From assembly GCA_947630725.1 (NCBI GenBank), contig CANRIS010000009.1, forward strand, positions 1 to 64,000: a stretch of 64,000 nt of DNA. Reading direction: 5' to 3'. The position numbers and the translations under genes are program-made. Each line of letters opens with the position of its first letter. The stretch's first letter is position 1. Below the pieces are notes generated by a model, which ran no database searches, was not told where the DNA came from, and saw only the letters and a program-made list of their open reading frames with translations. Source of the DNA: an uncultured Clostridia bacterium (GTDB lineage Bacteria > Bacillota > Clostridia > Lachnospirales > CAG-274). Shown one piece after another: positions 25,390 to 35,038 of this stretch.

Positions 25390-25857
25390 ATGAAAAAATT
25401 TGCGGCTTTGCTTTTGACAGGTATGATTGCGGCAGGGTGTTCGGCAGAGCAGACGGCTGACGCTCCAAAGGAGGAGCCTTCCTGCGCCGATATATATGCA
25501 GCCTGCATCGAGGGAACGGACTTTGCCGATATGACGGAGCTTGACAGCGACTATATGTACAACTATTATGGCATAGACACACAAAACACAGAGGACTATG
25601 CCGCAGGAGAATCAACCGATGTTATGAAAACGGATGTCCTCATTATACTCAAAGAGGAGGACGACGATGAAAGAGCGCAGCTCAAAGAGCTTTTGGAGAC
25701 CTTCAAGGAGAGAAAGTGCGAAGAGCTGATAACATACAATCCGGGAGAATATGACAAGGCTCAGAACGGAGCAATCGGCGAAACAGGCAGCTATGTTTAT
25801 GCCGTTATGTGCGAAAACTCGGACGATGCCGTAAACATAATAGAGGGACTTTTCTGA
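25390..25857 (+). CDS. Lipoprotein, DUF4358-like
   Basis: The 155-residue protein has a lipoprotein signal ending in IAAGC (Cys at 17), so it is anchored to the outer face of the membrane. The mature part is acidic and small, resembling DUF4358 proteins often found beside MBOAT acyltransferase genes in Clostridia. The start follows ACGGAGGAAAC. The MBOAT gene starts 1 nt after its stop, supporting a joint role in acylation of a surface polymer. The biochemical role is unknown. Confidence 0.7.
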   Translation: MKKFAALLLTGMIAAGCSAEQTADAPKEEPSCADIYAACIEGTDFADMTELDSDYMYNYYGIDTQNTEDYAAGESTDVMKTDVLIILKEEDDDERAQLKELLETFKERKCEELITYNPGEYDKAQNGAIGETGSYVYAVMCENSDDAVNIIEGLF

Positions 25858-25858
25858 T

Positions 25859-27268
25859 ATGGTTTTCTCTTGTCCCGAATTTTTGTTTTTCTTTCTGCCA
25901 ATATTTCTGATAATATATTTTATTGCTCCATACAGGCTTAAAAATCTCACGCTGCTTATCGCAAGCCTTATTTTTTATGCCTGGGGCGAGCCTGTGTATG
26001 TGGTTCTGCTTATATTCTCGTCCGTTGTGGATTATACAAACGGAAGACTTATAGAAAAATTCGGCAAAAACAAAAGACTTCGCAAGCTCTTTTTGATATT
26101 GTCAATCGTCATAAACTTAAGTCTTTTGGGGGTTTTCAAATACGCAGGCTTTATAGGAGAAAACCTCAGAATTTTTATGCCTGACATAAAGGTGACGGCG
26201 CTGCCGCTGCCCATAGGCATAAGCTTTTTTACATTTCAGACCATGAGCTACAGCATAGACGTATACAGAGGGAAAATAAAGGCCGAAAAAAGCTTTCTCT
26301 GCTTTATGACGTATGTATGTATGTTCCCTCAGCTTATTGCAGGGCCTATCGTCAGATTTTCAGACATAAGCTCCGAGCTGCACAAAAGAGCCCCAAGCTT
26401 CGAGGACTTTTATTGCGGTATAACGAGATTTATGAACGGACTTTTCAAAAAGGTACTTATAGCGGACGAGCTGGGTCTTTTGTGGAGCGTTATAAAAGGG
26501 AGCGAATATTCCTCTCTGCCTGCTCTTACGGCGTGGCTCGGGGCGGTTTCGTTCACACTTCAGCTATACTTTGATTTTTCGGGATATGCCGATATGGCGG
26601 TGGGACTTGGCAGAATAATGGGCTTTCACTACTGCGAAAACTTCAATCACCCTCTTGCGGCAGTCTCCGTCACCGACTTCTGGCGAAGATGGCATATGTC
26701 TCTGTCCGAATGGTTCAGAGACTATGTATATATACCCCTCGGGGGAAACAGATGCAGCGTGCAAAGGCACATATTCAATATTCTCGCCGTATGGTGCCTT
26801 ACGGGCATATGGCACGGCGCAAGCTGGAATTTCGCCCTCTGGGGGCTGTATTATGGCGTTCTTCTCGTATGTGAAAAATACATTTGGGGCAAATCCTTAA
26901 AAAAGCTGCCCTCCCCTTTCGCTCATCTGTACGCCCTTTTTATAATCGTTGTGGGCTTTGCCATATTCGATATAGAGGGTCTTGAAAATATCCTCGGCTA
27001 TTTCGGGGCAATGTTTTCTGGCTCATCTCTTTTTGACAAAAGCACACTGTATTATATAGTGAATTACGGCAGAGTGCTGACGGCGGCGGTCATATTCTCG
27101 GCGCCACTTTACGGCGCATACGAAAAAATGAAAAACGGTCTTTCTTCCCCGGGAAAAAAGGCTCTTGCGCTGCTTGTTGAATGGGGTCTGAGGTGTTTTC
27201 TCTTTGCTGCGGTCATAGCCTCTTTAATAAGCAGATCCTACAGCCCCTTTCTGTATTTCAGATTCTGA
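25859..27268 (+). CDS. MBOAT family O-acyltransferase (AlgI/DltB-like)
   Basis: The 469-residue multi-pass membrane enzyme has the MBOAT hallmarks: the FDFSGYADMAVGLGR motif (about 238-252), the DFWRRWHMSLSEW block (about 273-285) and the catalytic His of GIWHGASW (near 318-325). AlgI-type proteins pass acyl groups across the membrane for transfer to secreted polysaccharides. The downstream DHHW/AlgX-like and SGNH genes complete the usual module. The start is 1 nt after the lipoprotein stop. Confidence 0.92.
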   Translation: MVFSCPEFLFFFLPIFLIIYFIAPYRLKNLTLLIASLIFYAWGEPVYVVLLIFSSVVDYTNGRLIEKFGKNKRLRKLFLILSIVINLSLLGVFKYAGFIGENLRIFMPDIKVTALPLPIGISFFTFQTMSYSIDVYRGKIKAEKSFLCFMTYVCMFPQLIAGPIVRFSDISSELHKRAPSFEDFYCGITRFMNGLFKKVLIADELGLLWSVIKGSEYSSLPALTAWLGAVSFTLQLYFDFSGYADMAVGLGRIMGFHYCENFNHPLAAVSVTDFWRRWHMSLSEWFRDYVYIPLGGNRCSVQRHIFNILAVWCLTGIWHGASWNFALWGLYYGVLLVCEKYIWGKSLKKLPSPFAHLYALFIIVVGFAIFDIEGLENILGYFGAMFSGSSLFDKSTLYYIVNYGRVLTAAVIFSAPLYGAYEKMKNGLSSPGKKALALLVEWGLRCFLFAAVIASLISRSYSPFLYFRF

Positions 27269-27311
27269 TACCTACCAAATATAAACAAAATCAATATGAG
27301 GTGGATCTCAT

Positions 27312-28418
27312 ATGTCACATATGAACAGACTTTGTATTATACCCTGCTGCATAGTGCTTATGCTTACTGCGGCATTTGTGGCAGCGCCGAAAAAGGATTT
27401 TTCCGAAAACGAAAACAGATACCTTTCTTCCTTTCCCGAAATAAGTCCCGAAACAATAGCGGACGGAGAATTTTCAGACGGCATAAGCTCCTACATAAGG
27501 GATCACTTTCCTTTCAGAGATGCTTTCGTGGGACTTAATACCTGCTTTGAAAGATATATCCTCGGAAAAAAAGAGTCGGGAGGAGTATATTTTGCAAAGG
27601 ACGGATATTATATAGAAAAATATGATAAGCCCCAAAACACAGACGCAATAGTTGACGGCTTTAACAGGCTTAAAAGCTCTCTGCCCGATTCGCAGGTATA
27701 TATGTGCCTTGTTCCCACAGCAATAGAGGCATACCGAGACAAGCTGCCAAAGGTCATACCCGACCCCAGTCAGCTTGACGTTATAGAGGAATATCAAAAC
27801 AAATTTTCAGGGAAAAGCATTGACTTAAGAGAAACCCTGCTTGACGACTCCGAAGAAAATTATTATCGTCTCGACCACCACTGGAAAACCTCGGGGGCTT
27901 TCAAGGCATATGGAGTTATCGCTCCCGCCCTTGGCTTTGAGCCTCTGCCGAAGGAATATTTCGATGTTGAAACGGTCACGGAGGACTTCAGAGGCACGAT
28001 TTTTTCAAAGATAGATATACCCTTTCTGTCGGGCGAAAGCATAGAGGCTTATATCTCAAAAAAGTCAGTCAATGTATATTATGACGAAAGCACCAAGCCC
28101 GAACACAGTCTCTACAACCCCGAATACCTCAAAAAAAAGGATAAATATTCTTATTTTCTGGACAACATACATTCGGTTATAAAAATAGACTCTCCCGAGG
28201 CCGAAAGCGAAAGGTCTCTTGCGATAATAAAGGACAGCTATGCCAACTGCCTTGTGCCGTTTCTTACCGAACATTACAGAAGAATATATGTTTTTGACAC
28301 AAGATATTATAAGGACAGCGTGAGCAGCTTTATAAGAGAAAACGGCATAGACGATGTTCTTCTTCTCTATAATATGAATACCATAGATACGGATCTGGGT
28401 GTCAGAGCCGTATATTGA
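27312..28418 (+). CDS. DHHW family protein (AlgJ/AlgX-like)
   Basis: The 368-residue protein has an N-terminal membrane anchor (about 8-25), then an SGNH-like fold with the family name motif LDHHWKTSG near residue 182 and a C-terminal IIKDSYANCLVPFL block. In alginate systems AlgJ/AlgX of this type place acetyl groups on the polymer outside the membrane. The gene lies 43 nt after the MBOAT gene with a GAGGTGGAT ribosome-binding site and next to the SGNH hydrolase gene, so a joint role in polymer O-acylation is likely. Confidence 0.85.
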   Translation: MSHMNRLCIIPCCIVLMLTAAFVAAPKKDFSENENRYLSSFPEISPETIADGEFSDGISSYIRDHFPFRDAFVGLNTCFERYILGKKESGGVYFAKDGYYIEKYDKPQNTDAIVDGFNRLKSSLPDSQVYMCLVPTAIEAYRDKLPKVIPDPSQLDVIEEYQNKFSGKSIDLRETLLDDSEENYYRLDHHWKTSGAFKAYGVIAPALGFEPLPKEYFDVETVTEDFRGTIFSKIDIPFLSGESIEAYISKKSVNVYYDESTKPEHSLYNPEYLKKKDKYSYFLDNIHSVIKIDSPEAESERSLAIIKDSYANCLVPFLTEHYRRIYVFDTRYYKDSVSSFIRENGIDDVLLLYNMNTIDTDLGVRAVY

Positions 28419-28429
28419 GGACAACATAT

Positions 28430-29323
28430 ATGAAAAGATATATTATGTTTTTTATATTGGCTTTAGCTATGGCGGGTTTTTTATTTGAAACAGCCTCGGC
28501 TATGACTATGGCTCGTATGGGACCGCTCAAAGAGGTACTTCTTACGGCTATGCGTACAGAGCATTCGGAGCGGGAGCCCGAACAGAACAACAACTATGTG
28601 CCGGGCAGCAGCTATGCAAAGCCTGTACCCGACATAGACATATACGACAGCACCACAGACGGATTTTTTAAAAACTCCATCTTTGTGGGAGATTCTCTTA
28701 TGGAGGGCTTTCGCACCTACTGTATGTCCAAGGGAGACGGTTTTCTCTCGGAACCTTTGTTTCTGGCGTCAAAAAGCTTTTCTCTCAAGCAGGCTCTGCG
28801 CCCCATATCGGAGTCAAGCCGCCACCCTTATTTCAGAGGACAAAAAATGCTTGTTGAGGATGCTGTGGCGGAAAGCAAGGCGGAAAAGGCATTTCTGTTT
28901 TTCGGAATAAACGATATGGTGGGGCTTACCGCAGAGGAAACCGAAAAGGAATATAACGACCTCATATTCAGAATCCACAACAAGGCTCCCGACACAAAAA
29001 TATATATAATAGGAGCAACCTATATATATGATTCGGGACAAAAAAACGGCTTTACCAACACAAGAATAAGAGAATTTAACGACAATATGTACAAATACTG
29101 CCAAAAGCTCGACTATGCGGAATTTATAAACATAGGCGACAGGCTTATAGACTCCTCAGACGGTGTCAGTCCCCAATATTCCTCTGACAAATATGTACAT
29201 ATAAAGCCCTCGGCATATGACATATGGGTAAAGGTTCTGAGAGCCTACGCAAGGGATTTTATGGCAGAGGATGCCGCCAAAAAGGACACGGCAGAAGGCC
29301 GCCTTGACAGCATTGTTTTCTGA
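28430..29323 (+). CDS. SGNH/GDSL hydrolase-type protein
   Basis: The 297-residue exported protein has a hydrophobic signal/anchor (about 4-24) and the SGNH blocks: FVGDSLMEGF (Ser, block I, near residue 85), FFGINDM (Asn, near 160) and a C-terminal HIKPSAYD (catalytic His, near 258). The best start is ATG 28430 behind GAGGAC. A TTG at 28415 in frame overlaps the previous stop but lacks a ribosome-binding site. Such enzymes add or remove acyl groups on glycans, which fits the MBOAT-DHHW-SGNH order. It is the last gene of the run. Confidence 0.85.
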   Translation: MKRYIMFFILALAMAGFLFETASAMTMARMGPLKEVLLTAMRTEHSEREPEQNNNYVPGSSYAKPVPDIDIYDSTTDGFFKNSIFVGDSLMEGFRTYCMSKGDGFLSEPLFLASKSFSLKQALRPISESSRHPYFRGQKMLVEDAVAESKAEKAFLFFGINDMVGLTAEETEKEYNDLIFRIHNKAPDTKIYIIGATYIYDSGQKNGFTNTRIREFNDNMYKYCQKLDYAEFINIGDRLIDSSDGVSPQYSSDKYVHIKPSAYDIWVKVLRAYARDFMAEDAAKKDTAEGRLDSIVF

Positions 29324-29437
29324 TGACATAATCAGCGAAAAACAGCGTCTCTGTCGGTAAAGCTTCAAATTTTGTATATCTGTAACAAATCAACATATAT
29401 AATTATAATTATTATAATTCAAAGGAGGACGACTTGT

Positions 29438-30373
29438 ATGACAAACTATGTATTTGGCGTGGATATAGGCGGTACGACCATAAAAACAGGGCTTTTTGAC
29501 GCAGGTGGAGAGCTTGTTGAAAAGTGGGAGATACCTACCGATACATCTGACAGCGGAAGCAACATAATCGGAGATATTGCCGCATCAATAAAAAGAAAAA
29601 TGACCGAAAAGGGAATTAGCAAAGACAGCGTAGGCGGCATAGGTATGGGCGTGCCGGGGCCTGTTCTCGAAAGCGGAAAAGTTCTCGGCTGTGTAAACTT
29701 AGGCTGGGGAGAAATAAATGCGGCTGCCCTTCTCTCGGAGGCTACGGGTCTTAAGGTAAAATCGGGAAACGATGCAAACGTGGCTGCTCTCGGCGAAATG
29801 TGGAGAGGCGGCGGCATGGGATACAGCAATATGGTAATGGTTACTCTCGGCACAGGCGTAGGCGGCGGTATAGTTCTGGGCAGAAAGATACTTTATGGCT
29901 CTCACGGAGCAGGCGGCGAAATAGGCCACGCTGTCATAAACCCCAACGAGACCGAACAGTGTACCTGCAAAAACAGAGGCTGTCTCGAACAATACTGCGC
30001 AGCGGCAGGCATAGTCAGAACAGCTGAAAATATTCTTTCGGAAAGCGACGCTCCTTCTGTCCTCCGAGGTATAAAGCTCGACCCAAAGGTAATTTTTGAT
30101 GCAGCCAAGGCAGGTGATGCGGCAGGTCTTGAAACAGTTGAAATTTTTGCCGACAGACTGGGACGCTTTCTGGCAAACATCTCCGCCGTCATTGACCCTC
30201 AGATTTTTGTAATAGGCGGAGGAATAAGCAAGGCAGGCGGCATATTGACGGATTCGCTCCAAAAATACTATAAAAAATATGCCTTTCACGCCTCAAAAAA
30301 CACAAAATTCAGCCTTGCGGTATTAGGCAACGATGCAGGCATATACGGCGGAGCAATGCTCATACTCAATTAA
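29438..30373 (+). CDS. ROK family sugar kinase (glucokinase-like)
   Basis: The 311-residue cytoplasmic kinase has the ATP phosphate loop GVDIGGTTIKTG (6-17), the sugar-contact region, HGAGGEIGH (near 153-161) and the ROK zinc site CTCKNRGC (near 171-178). The length and motifs fit glucokinase, although ROK members also take other hexoses. The start follows AAAGGAGGAC; an in-frame ATG at 29372 is upstream of that site and unlikely. AT-rich TATAAT-like sequence at 29398-29420 probably holds its promoter. A bidirectional terminator follows. Confidence 0.9.
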   Translation: MTNYVFGVDIGGTTIKTGLFDAGGELVEKWEIPTDTSDSGSNIIGDIAASIKRKMTEKGISKDSVGGIGMGVPGPVLESGKVLGCVNLGWGEINAAALLSEATGLKVKSGNDANVAALGEMWRGGGMGYSNMVMVTLGTGVGGGIVLGRKILYGSHGAGGEIGHAVINPNETEQCTCKNRGCLEQYCAAAGIVRTAENILSESDAPSVLRGIKLDPKVIFDAAKAGDAAGLETVEIFADRLGRFLANISAVIDPQIFVIGGGISKAGGILTDSLQKYYKKYAFHASKNTKFSLAVLGNDAGIYGGAMLILN

Positions 30374-30402
30374 TGCAGATGTTATAAGCTGACAATATTT
30401 CC

Positions 30403-30438
30403 ATACAATCCATGCAATCTATACAATCCATACAATAA
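30403..30438. repeat. Four tandem 9-bp units
   Basis: ATACAATCC (30403), ATGCAATCT (30412), ATACAATCC (30421) and ATACAATAA (30430) follow each other without gaps between the ROK kinase stop and the terminator. Confidence 0.8.
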
Positions 30439-30485
30439 AAAAAGACCTGTTTGCAGACACAAAAGCCTGCGGGCAGGTCATTTTT
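30438..30485. terminator. Bidirectional terminator between the ROK kinase and sigH
   Basis: The 13-nt arm 30444-30456 pairs with 30467-30479 through GC and G-U pairs, flanked by an A-run before and TTTTT after. It serves the convergent kinase and sigH transcripts. Confidence 0.85.
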
Positions 30486-30532
30486 GATATTCATAATCAA
30501 TAAATATGCCGCAATACGTCAAGTCGGCTGTA

Positions 30533-31159
30533 TCAGCTGTTTTGCCTCTCCTTCAGAACATTGGATACCTTCTTTTTTATTCTCTGAAGGGCGTTGTCTA
30601 TGGATTTGTCGTCCTTGTTCATAACCTTTGCTATTTCTGTATATCTGAAACCCCTCAGATGATATATAAGAACCTGTTTTTCCATTTTGGAGAGCGCTTT
30701 GAGTATCTTCGCCTCTATATTGTCCCTCTCCTCGTTGCCTATATAAAGAGTTTCGGGGTTTGTGAGGTTTCCGTCACTGAGCAGCTCCATATATGTGCTG
30801 CTTTCTTCCTCGTCAAGTATGCTGCGGTTTAACGATACAGAATAGTTCAGAGGGATGTGTTTCTGTCTGTTGGCTGTTTTTATTGCGGTCATTATCTGTC
30901 TTGTGACGCACAGATCCGCAAAAGAAAAAAATGTGGAGTCGTTGTCCTCCTTATAGTCTCTTATGGCCTTAAAAAGTCCAATTGTACCCTCCTGAAGCAG
31001 GTCGTCCTTGTCTGCGCCGATTATAAAATAGGCTCTTGCCTTGACCTTTACAAGGTTTTTATATCTTTCCAGAAGTGCCTCCTCGGCAAACCTGTCCTTT
31101 TCTCTCGAAAGCCTTAAAAGCTCCGTGTCCGTCATTTCTTCATATTTCAGCCGCATCAT
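30533..31159 (-). CDS. sigH: RNA polymerase sporulation/transition sigma factor SigH
   Basis: It directs RNA polymerase to transition-state and early-sporulation promoters. The 208-residue sigma-70 member has the region 2 core DLLQEGTIGLFKAIRDY (about 52-68), TRQIMTAIKTANRQKH (about 87-102) and a region 4 helix-turn-helix (YTEIAKVMNKDDKSIDNALQRIKKK, about 172-196). Length and gene order (cysS-mrnC-rlmB-yacP-sigH) match Bacillus. The start overlaps the yacP stop. It suggests a spore-forming ancestry, although no sporulation gene lies in the window. Confidence 0.93.
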   Translation of the reverse strand: MMRLKYEEMTDTELLRLSREKDRFAEEALLERYKNLVKVKARAYFIIGADKDDLLQEGTIGLFKAIRDYKEDNDSTFFSFADLCVTRQIMTAIKTANRQKHIPLNYSVSLNRSILDEEESSTYMELLSDGNLTNPETLYIGNEERDNIEAKILKALSKMEKQVLIYHLRGFRYTEIAKVMNKDDKSIDNALQRIKKKVSNVLKERQNS

Positions 31160-31674
31160 TCACGCCTCATTTTTTCAAAAATTATTCTTGTTTTTTCATC
31201 AAGGTTATCCATAAGCAGATTGTCCTTAACGGGTCTTATTTTGTTTATTCTGCTTTCGATCTCCTTATTGACTATTCCCACATCCACAAGCAGCTCAGAC
31301 GCAGGCAGTCTGACGGCTCCCTTGCTCATAATTATGACCTGTTCAAGGCTGTCGGAGGTCGCCACAAGGACATTATAATCCTTTTTAAGGGCGCCTGTGG
31401 TTTTTTCTATGTAGTTGTCGGCAGTCTCGCTTTCCTTTGTAAATACAACGGTTATGTTGCCCTTTTTTTCAACGGAGCCTTGTCCTCCCGCCACCTTATA
31501 GGCGTCAAAAACAACTATTATTTCATATTTTTTGACTCCCTGATAGTTGCTGAGAATATGTATAAGCCTATCCCGCGCCTCGTCAAGAGACTCCTCCGAG
31601 ATTTTTCGGAGCTTGTCCCATGCAAATATTATATTGTATCCGTCTACAAGAAGATAGGTCTTTTTCATATACAT
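31156..31674 (-). CDS. yacP: NYN domain endoribonuclease-like protein (YacP/Rae1 family)
   Basis: The 172-residue PIN-like nuclease begins YLLVDGYNII, the acidic active-site signature, with further acids in VFDAYKV (near 74) and VATSDSLEQ (near 118). Relatives (B. subtilis Rae1/YacP) cut mRNA in the ribosomal A site. It sits between rlmB (35 nt upstream) and sigH (4-nt overlap), the position seen across Bacillota. Confidence 0.9.
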   Translation of the reverse strand: MYMKKTYLLVDGYNIIFAWDKLRKISEESLDEARDRLIHILSNYQGVKKYEIIVVFDAYKVAGGQGSVEKKGNITVVFTKESETADNYIEKTTGALKKDYNVLVATSDSLEQVIIMSKGAVRLPASELLVDVGIVNKEIESRINKIRPVKDNLLMDNLDEKTRIIFEKMRRE

Positions 31675-31709
31675 AGCCTCCGATCAGAGAGTCTCAGCCG
31701 TTTAGCCGA

Positions 31710-32561
31710 TTAGATGTAGCGTCTCTGTCTGACGATCTCATACATAACAAGTCCTGCGGCGACAGAAGCGTTAAGACTGTCAATTTTGCCGAACATAGGT
31801 ATTTTTACGGAAAAGTCACAATGCTCCTTTACAAGCCTTGAAACGCCCTTGCCCTCTGCTCCTATAACAAGCCCTATGGGACCTTTAAGGTCGGCGTTAT
31901 AATATACAGTGCCTTTCATATCGGCACATACTATCCACAGACCCGCTCTTTTAAGCTCCTCTATGGCTCTTGAAATATTTGTGACCCTGCATACGGGCAT
32001 ATATTCCAGAGCGCCTGCCGCCGACTTCGATACCACCGCAGTAAGCCCCACACTTCTGTTTTTTGGTATAATTATGCCGTGGGCTCCCGCTGTCTCGGCA
32101 CTTCTTATTATTGCTCCGAGGTTGTGAGGATCCTCGATCTCGTCTGCTATTATCACAAAGGGAGCCTCTCCCCTCTCGCTTGCGGCGGCAAGTATGTCTG
32201 AAACCGAACAGTATTCCTTTGCGGGTATCATAGCTATGACGCCCTGACAGTTGTTTGTGATCTGCATATTCAGAAGCTTTATTTTATCTACCTCCTGAAC
32301 GGGTATGCCTGCCTCTCTCGCTTTTGCGCAGATGACCTTAAGGGTGCCTTCGACTTCGCCTTTTTTGACAAATATCTTGTCAATGTGTCTGCCTCGGTTC
32401 AGCGCCTCCATAACAGGGTTTCTGCCTTCGAGCTGAGAGCTTTCTCTTATTTCGTCAAAACGATTGTATCTTTGATTATATCTTTCTCCGGGTACCTCCC
32501 GACCTTTTGTCCTGCTGCCATTTGTTCTCTTGTTCTGTTTTGTTCTTATGTTGTCAGCCAT
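31710..32561 (-). CDS. rlmB: 23S rRNA (guanosine-2'-O-)-methyltransferase
   Basis: This SpoU/TrmH family (SPOUT knot) enzyme is expected to methylate G2251 of 23S rRNA. The 283-residue protein has a basic N-terminal extension (about 1-40, rich in Lys/Arg/Asn), the substrate-binding domain, then the knot motifs DPHNLGAIIRSAETAG (about 148-163), IGAEGKGVSRL (about 231-241) and DSLNASVAAG (about 261-270). The start overlaps the mrnC end by 8 nt. The basic tail is longer than in many relatives. Confidence 0.93.
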   Translation of the reverse strand: MADNIRTKQNKRTNGSRTKGREVPGERYNQRYNRFDEIRESSQLEGRNPVMEALNRGRHIDKIFVKKGEVEGTLKVICAKAREAGIPVQEVDKIKLLNMQITNNCQGVIAMIPAKEYCSVSDILAAASERGEAPFVIIADEIEDPHNLGAIIRSAETAGAHGIIIPKNRSVGLTAVVSKSAAGALEYMPVCRVTNISRAIEELKRAGLWIVCADMKGTVYYNADLKGPIGLVIGAEGKGVSRLVKEHCDFSVKIPMFGKIDSLNASVAAGLVMYEIVRQRRYI

Positions 32562-32973
32562 TGTTATTCTCCGAATCCTCCAAGCATATCAAAAAAAGCT
32601 CGTTAAGCCTTTTTGTTTCTCCCTTCAGGTACAAATATCCAAAAAGTGCCTCCAGTCCCGTGGCGTGGCGATAGTCGGCCACAGTCTGATTTTTTGCCAT
32701 AGTGTGGGAGTTTGCGTTTCGGCCTCTTTTAAGCACTCCCAGCTCCTCCTCGTCAAGAAGCTCCTCTATGCGGTGATACATACGGGACTGAGCTTTTGCG
32801 TTCACTATACGTCTCGCCTTGGCATTCATTTTGTCTACGGAAATATTTCCCTGTGAAAGTACATATGTCCTCGCAAACAAGTCGAACACGCTGTCTCCTA
32901 TAAAAGCCAGAGCAAGAGATGAAAACTCTCTCTCGTTGTTTTTAAGTTCAAAGCAGTTTATGAAATCTCTCAT
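32554..32973 (-). CDS. mrnC: Mini-ribonuclease III
   Basis: The 139-residue RNase III catalytic domain lacks a double-stranded RNA-binding domain. It has the helix LALAFIGDSVFDLFARTY (about 22-39, acidic active-site residues) and the EALFGYLYLKG motif (about 112-122). In Bacillus it matures 23S rRNA ends. It overlaps cysS by 4 nt and rlmB by 8 nt, so it is part of the ispF-sigH operon. Confidence 0.93.
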   Translation of the reverse strand: MRDFINCFELKNNEREFSSLALAFIGDSVFDLFARTYVLSQGNISVDKMNAKARRIVNAKAQSRMYHRIEELLDEEELGVLKRGRNANSHTMAKNQTVADYRHATGLEALFGYLYLKGETKRLNELFLICLEDSENNNG

Positions 32974-34382
32974 TTTTTATAGCTCCAACGTGTGCCCTGT
33001 CTTGTGTCCTCTATAACAACTCCCATTTCAAGCAGCTTTGCCCTTATTTCATCGGCCTTTCCAAAATCACGCATCTTTTTTGCGGCGGTTCTTTCGGCAA
33101 TCATAGATTCGATCTTGTCTTTGTCTGCATCCTCGCCGCTCTCGTTATCGGTTTTTATGCCCAGAATATCGCAAAGCTCCTCTATGCCCGAAAGAAGCGC
33201 CTCTCCGAATGCCTTTGTGCTGTCGGGCTTGAGATTTGAATTTGCAAATCTTACAAAATCAAATATAGCGGCTATTGCATCGGCAGTATTGAAATCATCG
33301 TCCATAGCAGCCTCAAAAGCCGTCTTGAACCTTGCCGAATCCTTTATAAGCGCTGTTTCATTTTCAGTCATATTGTCTCCCGAAGAGTTTTCAATATGAA
33401 ATTTTATATCCCTTATAGAATTTTTTATTCTCTGTAGGCCGTTTCCCGCAGCCTCCATAAGCTCTCTTGAAAAATTGATGGGACTTCTGTAATGGCCTCC
33501 CAGAATAAAGAATCTCACAACGTCATAGGGTACTTCAGCCACTATGTCTCTCAGCGTGAAGAAGTTGCCCTTTGATTTTGACATTTTTTCGTTATCCACA
33601 TTTATAAAGCCGTTGTGCAGCCAATACCTTGCAAAGGGCTTGTCGTTTGCGGCTTCGGACTGGGCTATCTCGTTTTCATGGTGAGGAAATATAAGATCCT
33701 CTCCGCCTGCGTGTATGTCTATAGTATCTCCAAGATATTGCTTCGCCATAACGGAGCATTCAATGTGCCAGCCGGGTCTGCCCTGGCTCCACGGACTGTC
33801 CCAATAGGGTTCTCCCTCTTTTTTGGGTTTCCACAGCACAAAGTCGGCAGGAGACTTTTTATCCTCGTCAAAATCAACCCTGTTGCTTGCGCCTGCGATC
33901 AGGTCGTCAAGCTTTTTGCCCGACAGCTTTCCGTATTCAGGGAAGGATCTTGTGTCATAGTATACGCTGCCGTTTTTCTCGTATGCATGACCCTTTTCTA
34001 TAAGCGTCTTTATCATTTCGATTATATGATCCATCTCGCAGGTGGCTCTGGGGTGAAATGTGGCAGGCTTAACATTAAGACCCTCGGCATCCGCCAAAGC
34101 CTCTTTTATATATCTTTCGGTAATAACGTCTGTGGTTACTCCCTCATCGTTTGCTCTTTTTATTATTTTATCGTCAACATCGGTAAAGTTCTGCACATAT
34201 GTGACTTCATAGCCCTTATACTCCATATATCTTCTTATTGTGTCGAATATAACATAAGGCCTTGCGTTGCCAATATGGATAAGTCCGTATACCGTAGGCC
34301 CGCAGACGTACATTTTGACCTTGTTTTCTTCTATCGGTATAAACTCTTCTTTTTTTCTTGTCAGAGTATTATAAATTTTCAC
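32970..34382 (-). CDS. cysS: Cysteine-tRNA ligase
   Basis: The 470-residue class I synthetase has HIGN near residue 36 (HIGH motif), KMSKS near 267, and zinc-site residues including the Cys of [13 protein letters not shown] and the HHENE block. It has the usual length. It follows ispF with a 14-nt overlap and precedes mrnC with a 4-nt overlap, the standard order in Clostridia. Confidence 0.96.
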   Translation of the reverse strand: MKIYNTLTRKKEEFIPIEENKVKMYVCGPTVYGLIHIGNARPYVIFDTIRRYMEYKGYEVTYVQNFTDVDDKIIKRANDEGVTTDVITERYIKEALADAEGLNVKPATFHPRATCEMDHIIEMIKTLIEKGHAYEKNGSVYYDTRSFPEYGKLSGKKLDDLIAGASNRVDFDEDKKSPADFVLWKPKKEGEPYWDSPWSQGRPGWHIECSVMAKQYLGDTIDIHAGGEDLIFPHHENEIAQSEAANDKPFARYWLHNGFINVDNEKMSKSKGNFFTLRDIVAEVPYDVVRFFILGGHYRSPINFSRELMEAAGNGLQRIKNSIRDIKFHIENSSGDNMTENETALIKDSARFKTAFEAAMDDDFNTADAIAAIFDFVRFANSNLKPDSTKAFGEALLSGIEELCDILGIKTDNESGEDADKDKIESMIAERTAAKKMRDFGKADEIRAKLLEMGVVIEDTRQGTRWSYKK

Positions 34383-34869
34383 AATGCAGCTCCTCCTTTT
34401 TTACCATAACAACAGCCTGCGCAGCAATTCCCTCTCCCGAACCTGTAAAACCAAGCCCCTCTTCGGTAGTGGCTTTTATATTTATTCTTTCAACATCGGT
34501 ATTTACATCGCCAGCAATATTCTTTTCCATTTCAGGGATATAATCTTTCATCTTAGGTCTTTGCGCCACAATACAACCATCGATATTAACTATAACAAAG
34601 CCTTTTTTATGCATAAGATCAACGACCCTCCTCAGAAGAATCCTGCTGTCGGCTCCCTCGTATTCGGGATCATCATCGGGAAAAAGTCTGCCTATATCGC
34701 CCAGCTTGCACGCTCCCGTAATTGCATCCATAATGGCATGAATAAGCACATCGGCATCGGAATGTCCCAGAAGTCCTTTTTCAAAGGGAATTTCCACTCC
34801 GCCCATAATCAGCTTTCTTCCTTCACAGAGTCTGTGAACATCATATCCAAGTCCTACGCGAAAATCCAT
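34369..34869 (-). CDS. ispF: 2-C-methyl-D-erythritol 2,4-cyclodiphosphate synthase
   Basis: This is the fifth step of the MEP pathway to isoprenoids. The 166-residue protein has GLGYDVHRL (zinc Asp and His near 9-11), LGHSDADVL (about 34-42) and the C-terminal [17 protein letters not shown] block. It is slightly longer than usual at the C-terminus ([10 protein letters not shown]), which overlaps cysS. First gene of the operon, with its own promoter. Confidence 0.95.
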   Translation of the reverse strand: MDFRVGLGYDVHRLCEGRKLIMGGVEIPFEKGLLGHSDADVLIHAIMDAITGACKLGDIGRLFPDDDPEYEGADSRILLRRVVDLMHKKGFVIVNIDGCIVAQRPKMKDYIPEMEKNIAGDVNTDVERINIKATTEEGLGFTGSGEGIAAQAVVMVKKEELHCENL

Positions 34870-34921
34870 AATTGTCCTTTCTTTTGTCTAAAGCATTCAA
34901 CAATAAATAATATCTAAGTAT

Positions 34922-34950
34922 ATTATATATCAAATTTATCTCTATTGCAA
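34922..34950 (-). promoter_or_regulatory. Sigma-A-type promoter for the ispF-cysS-mrnC-rlmB-yacP-sigH operon
   Basis: On the minus strand, TTGCAA (34945-34950), 17 nt, TATAAT (34922-34927). Confidence 0.7.
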
Positions 34951-35038
34951 CCGAAAAATAAAGCTTAGGGGACTACCGGTGCTGCTCCTACCCTCGATCA
35001 TCCGCCTGCGGCGAACCTCTCTCGGGACGGAGCCGTAG

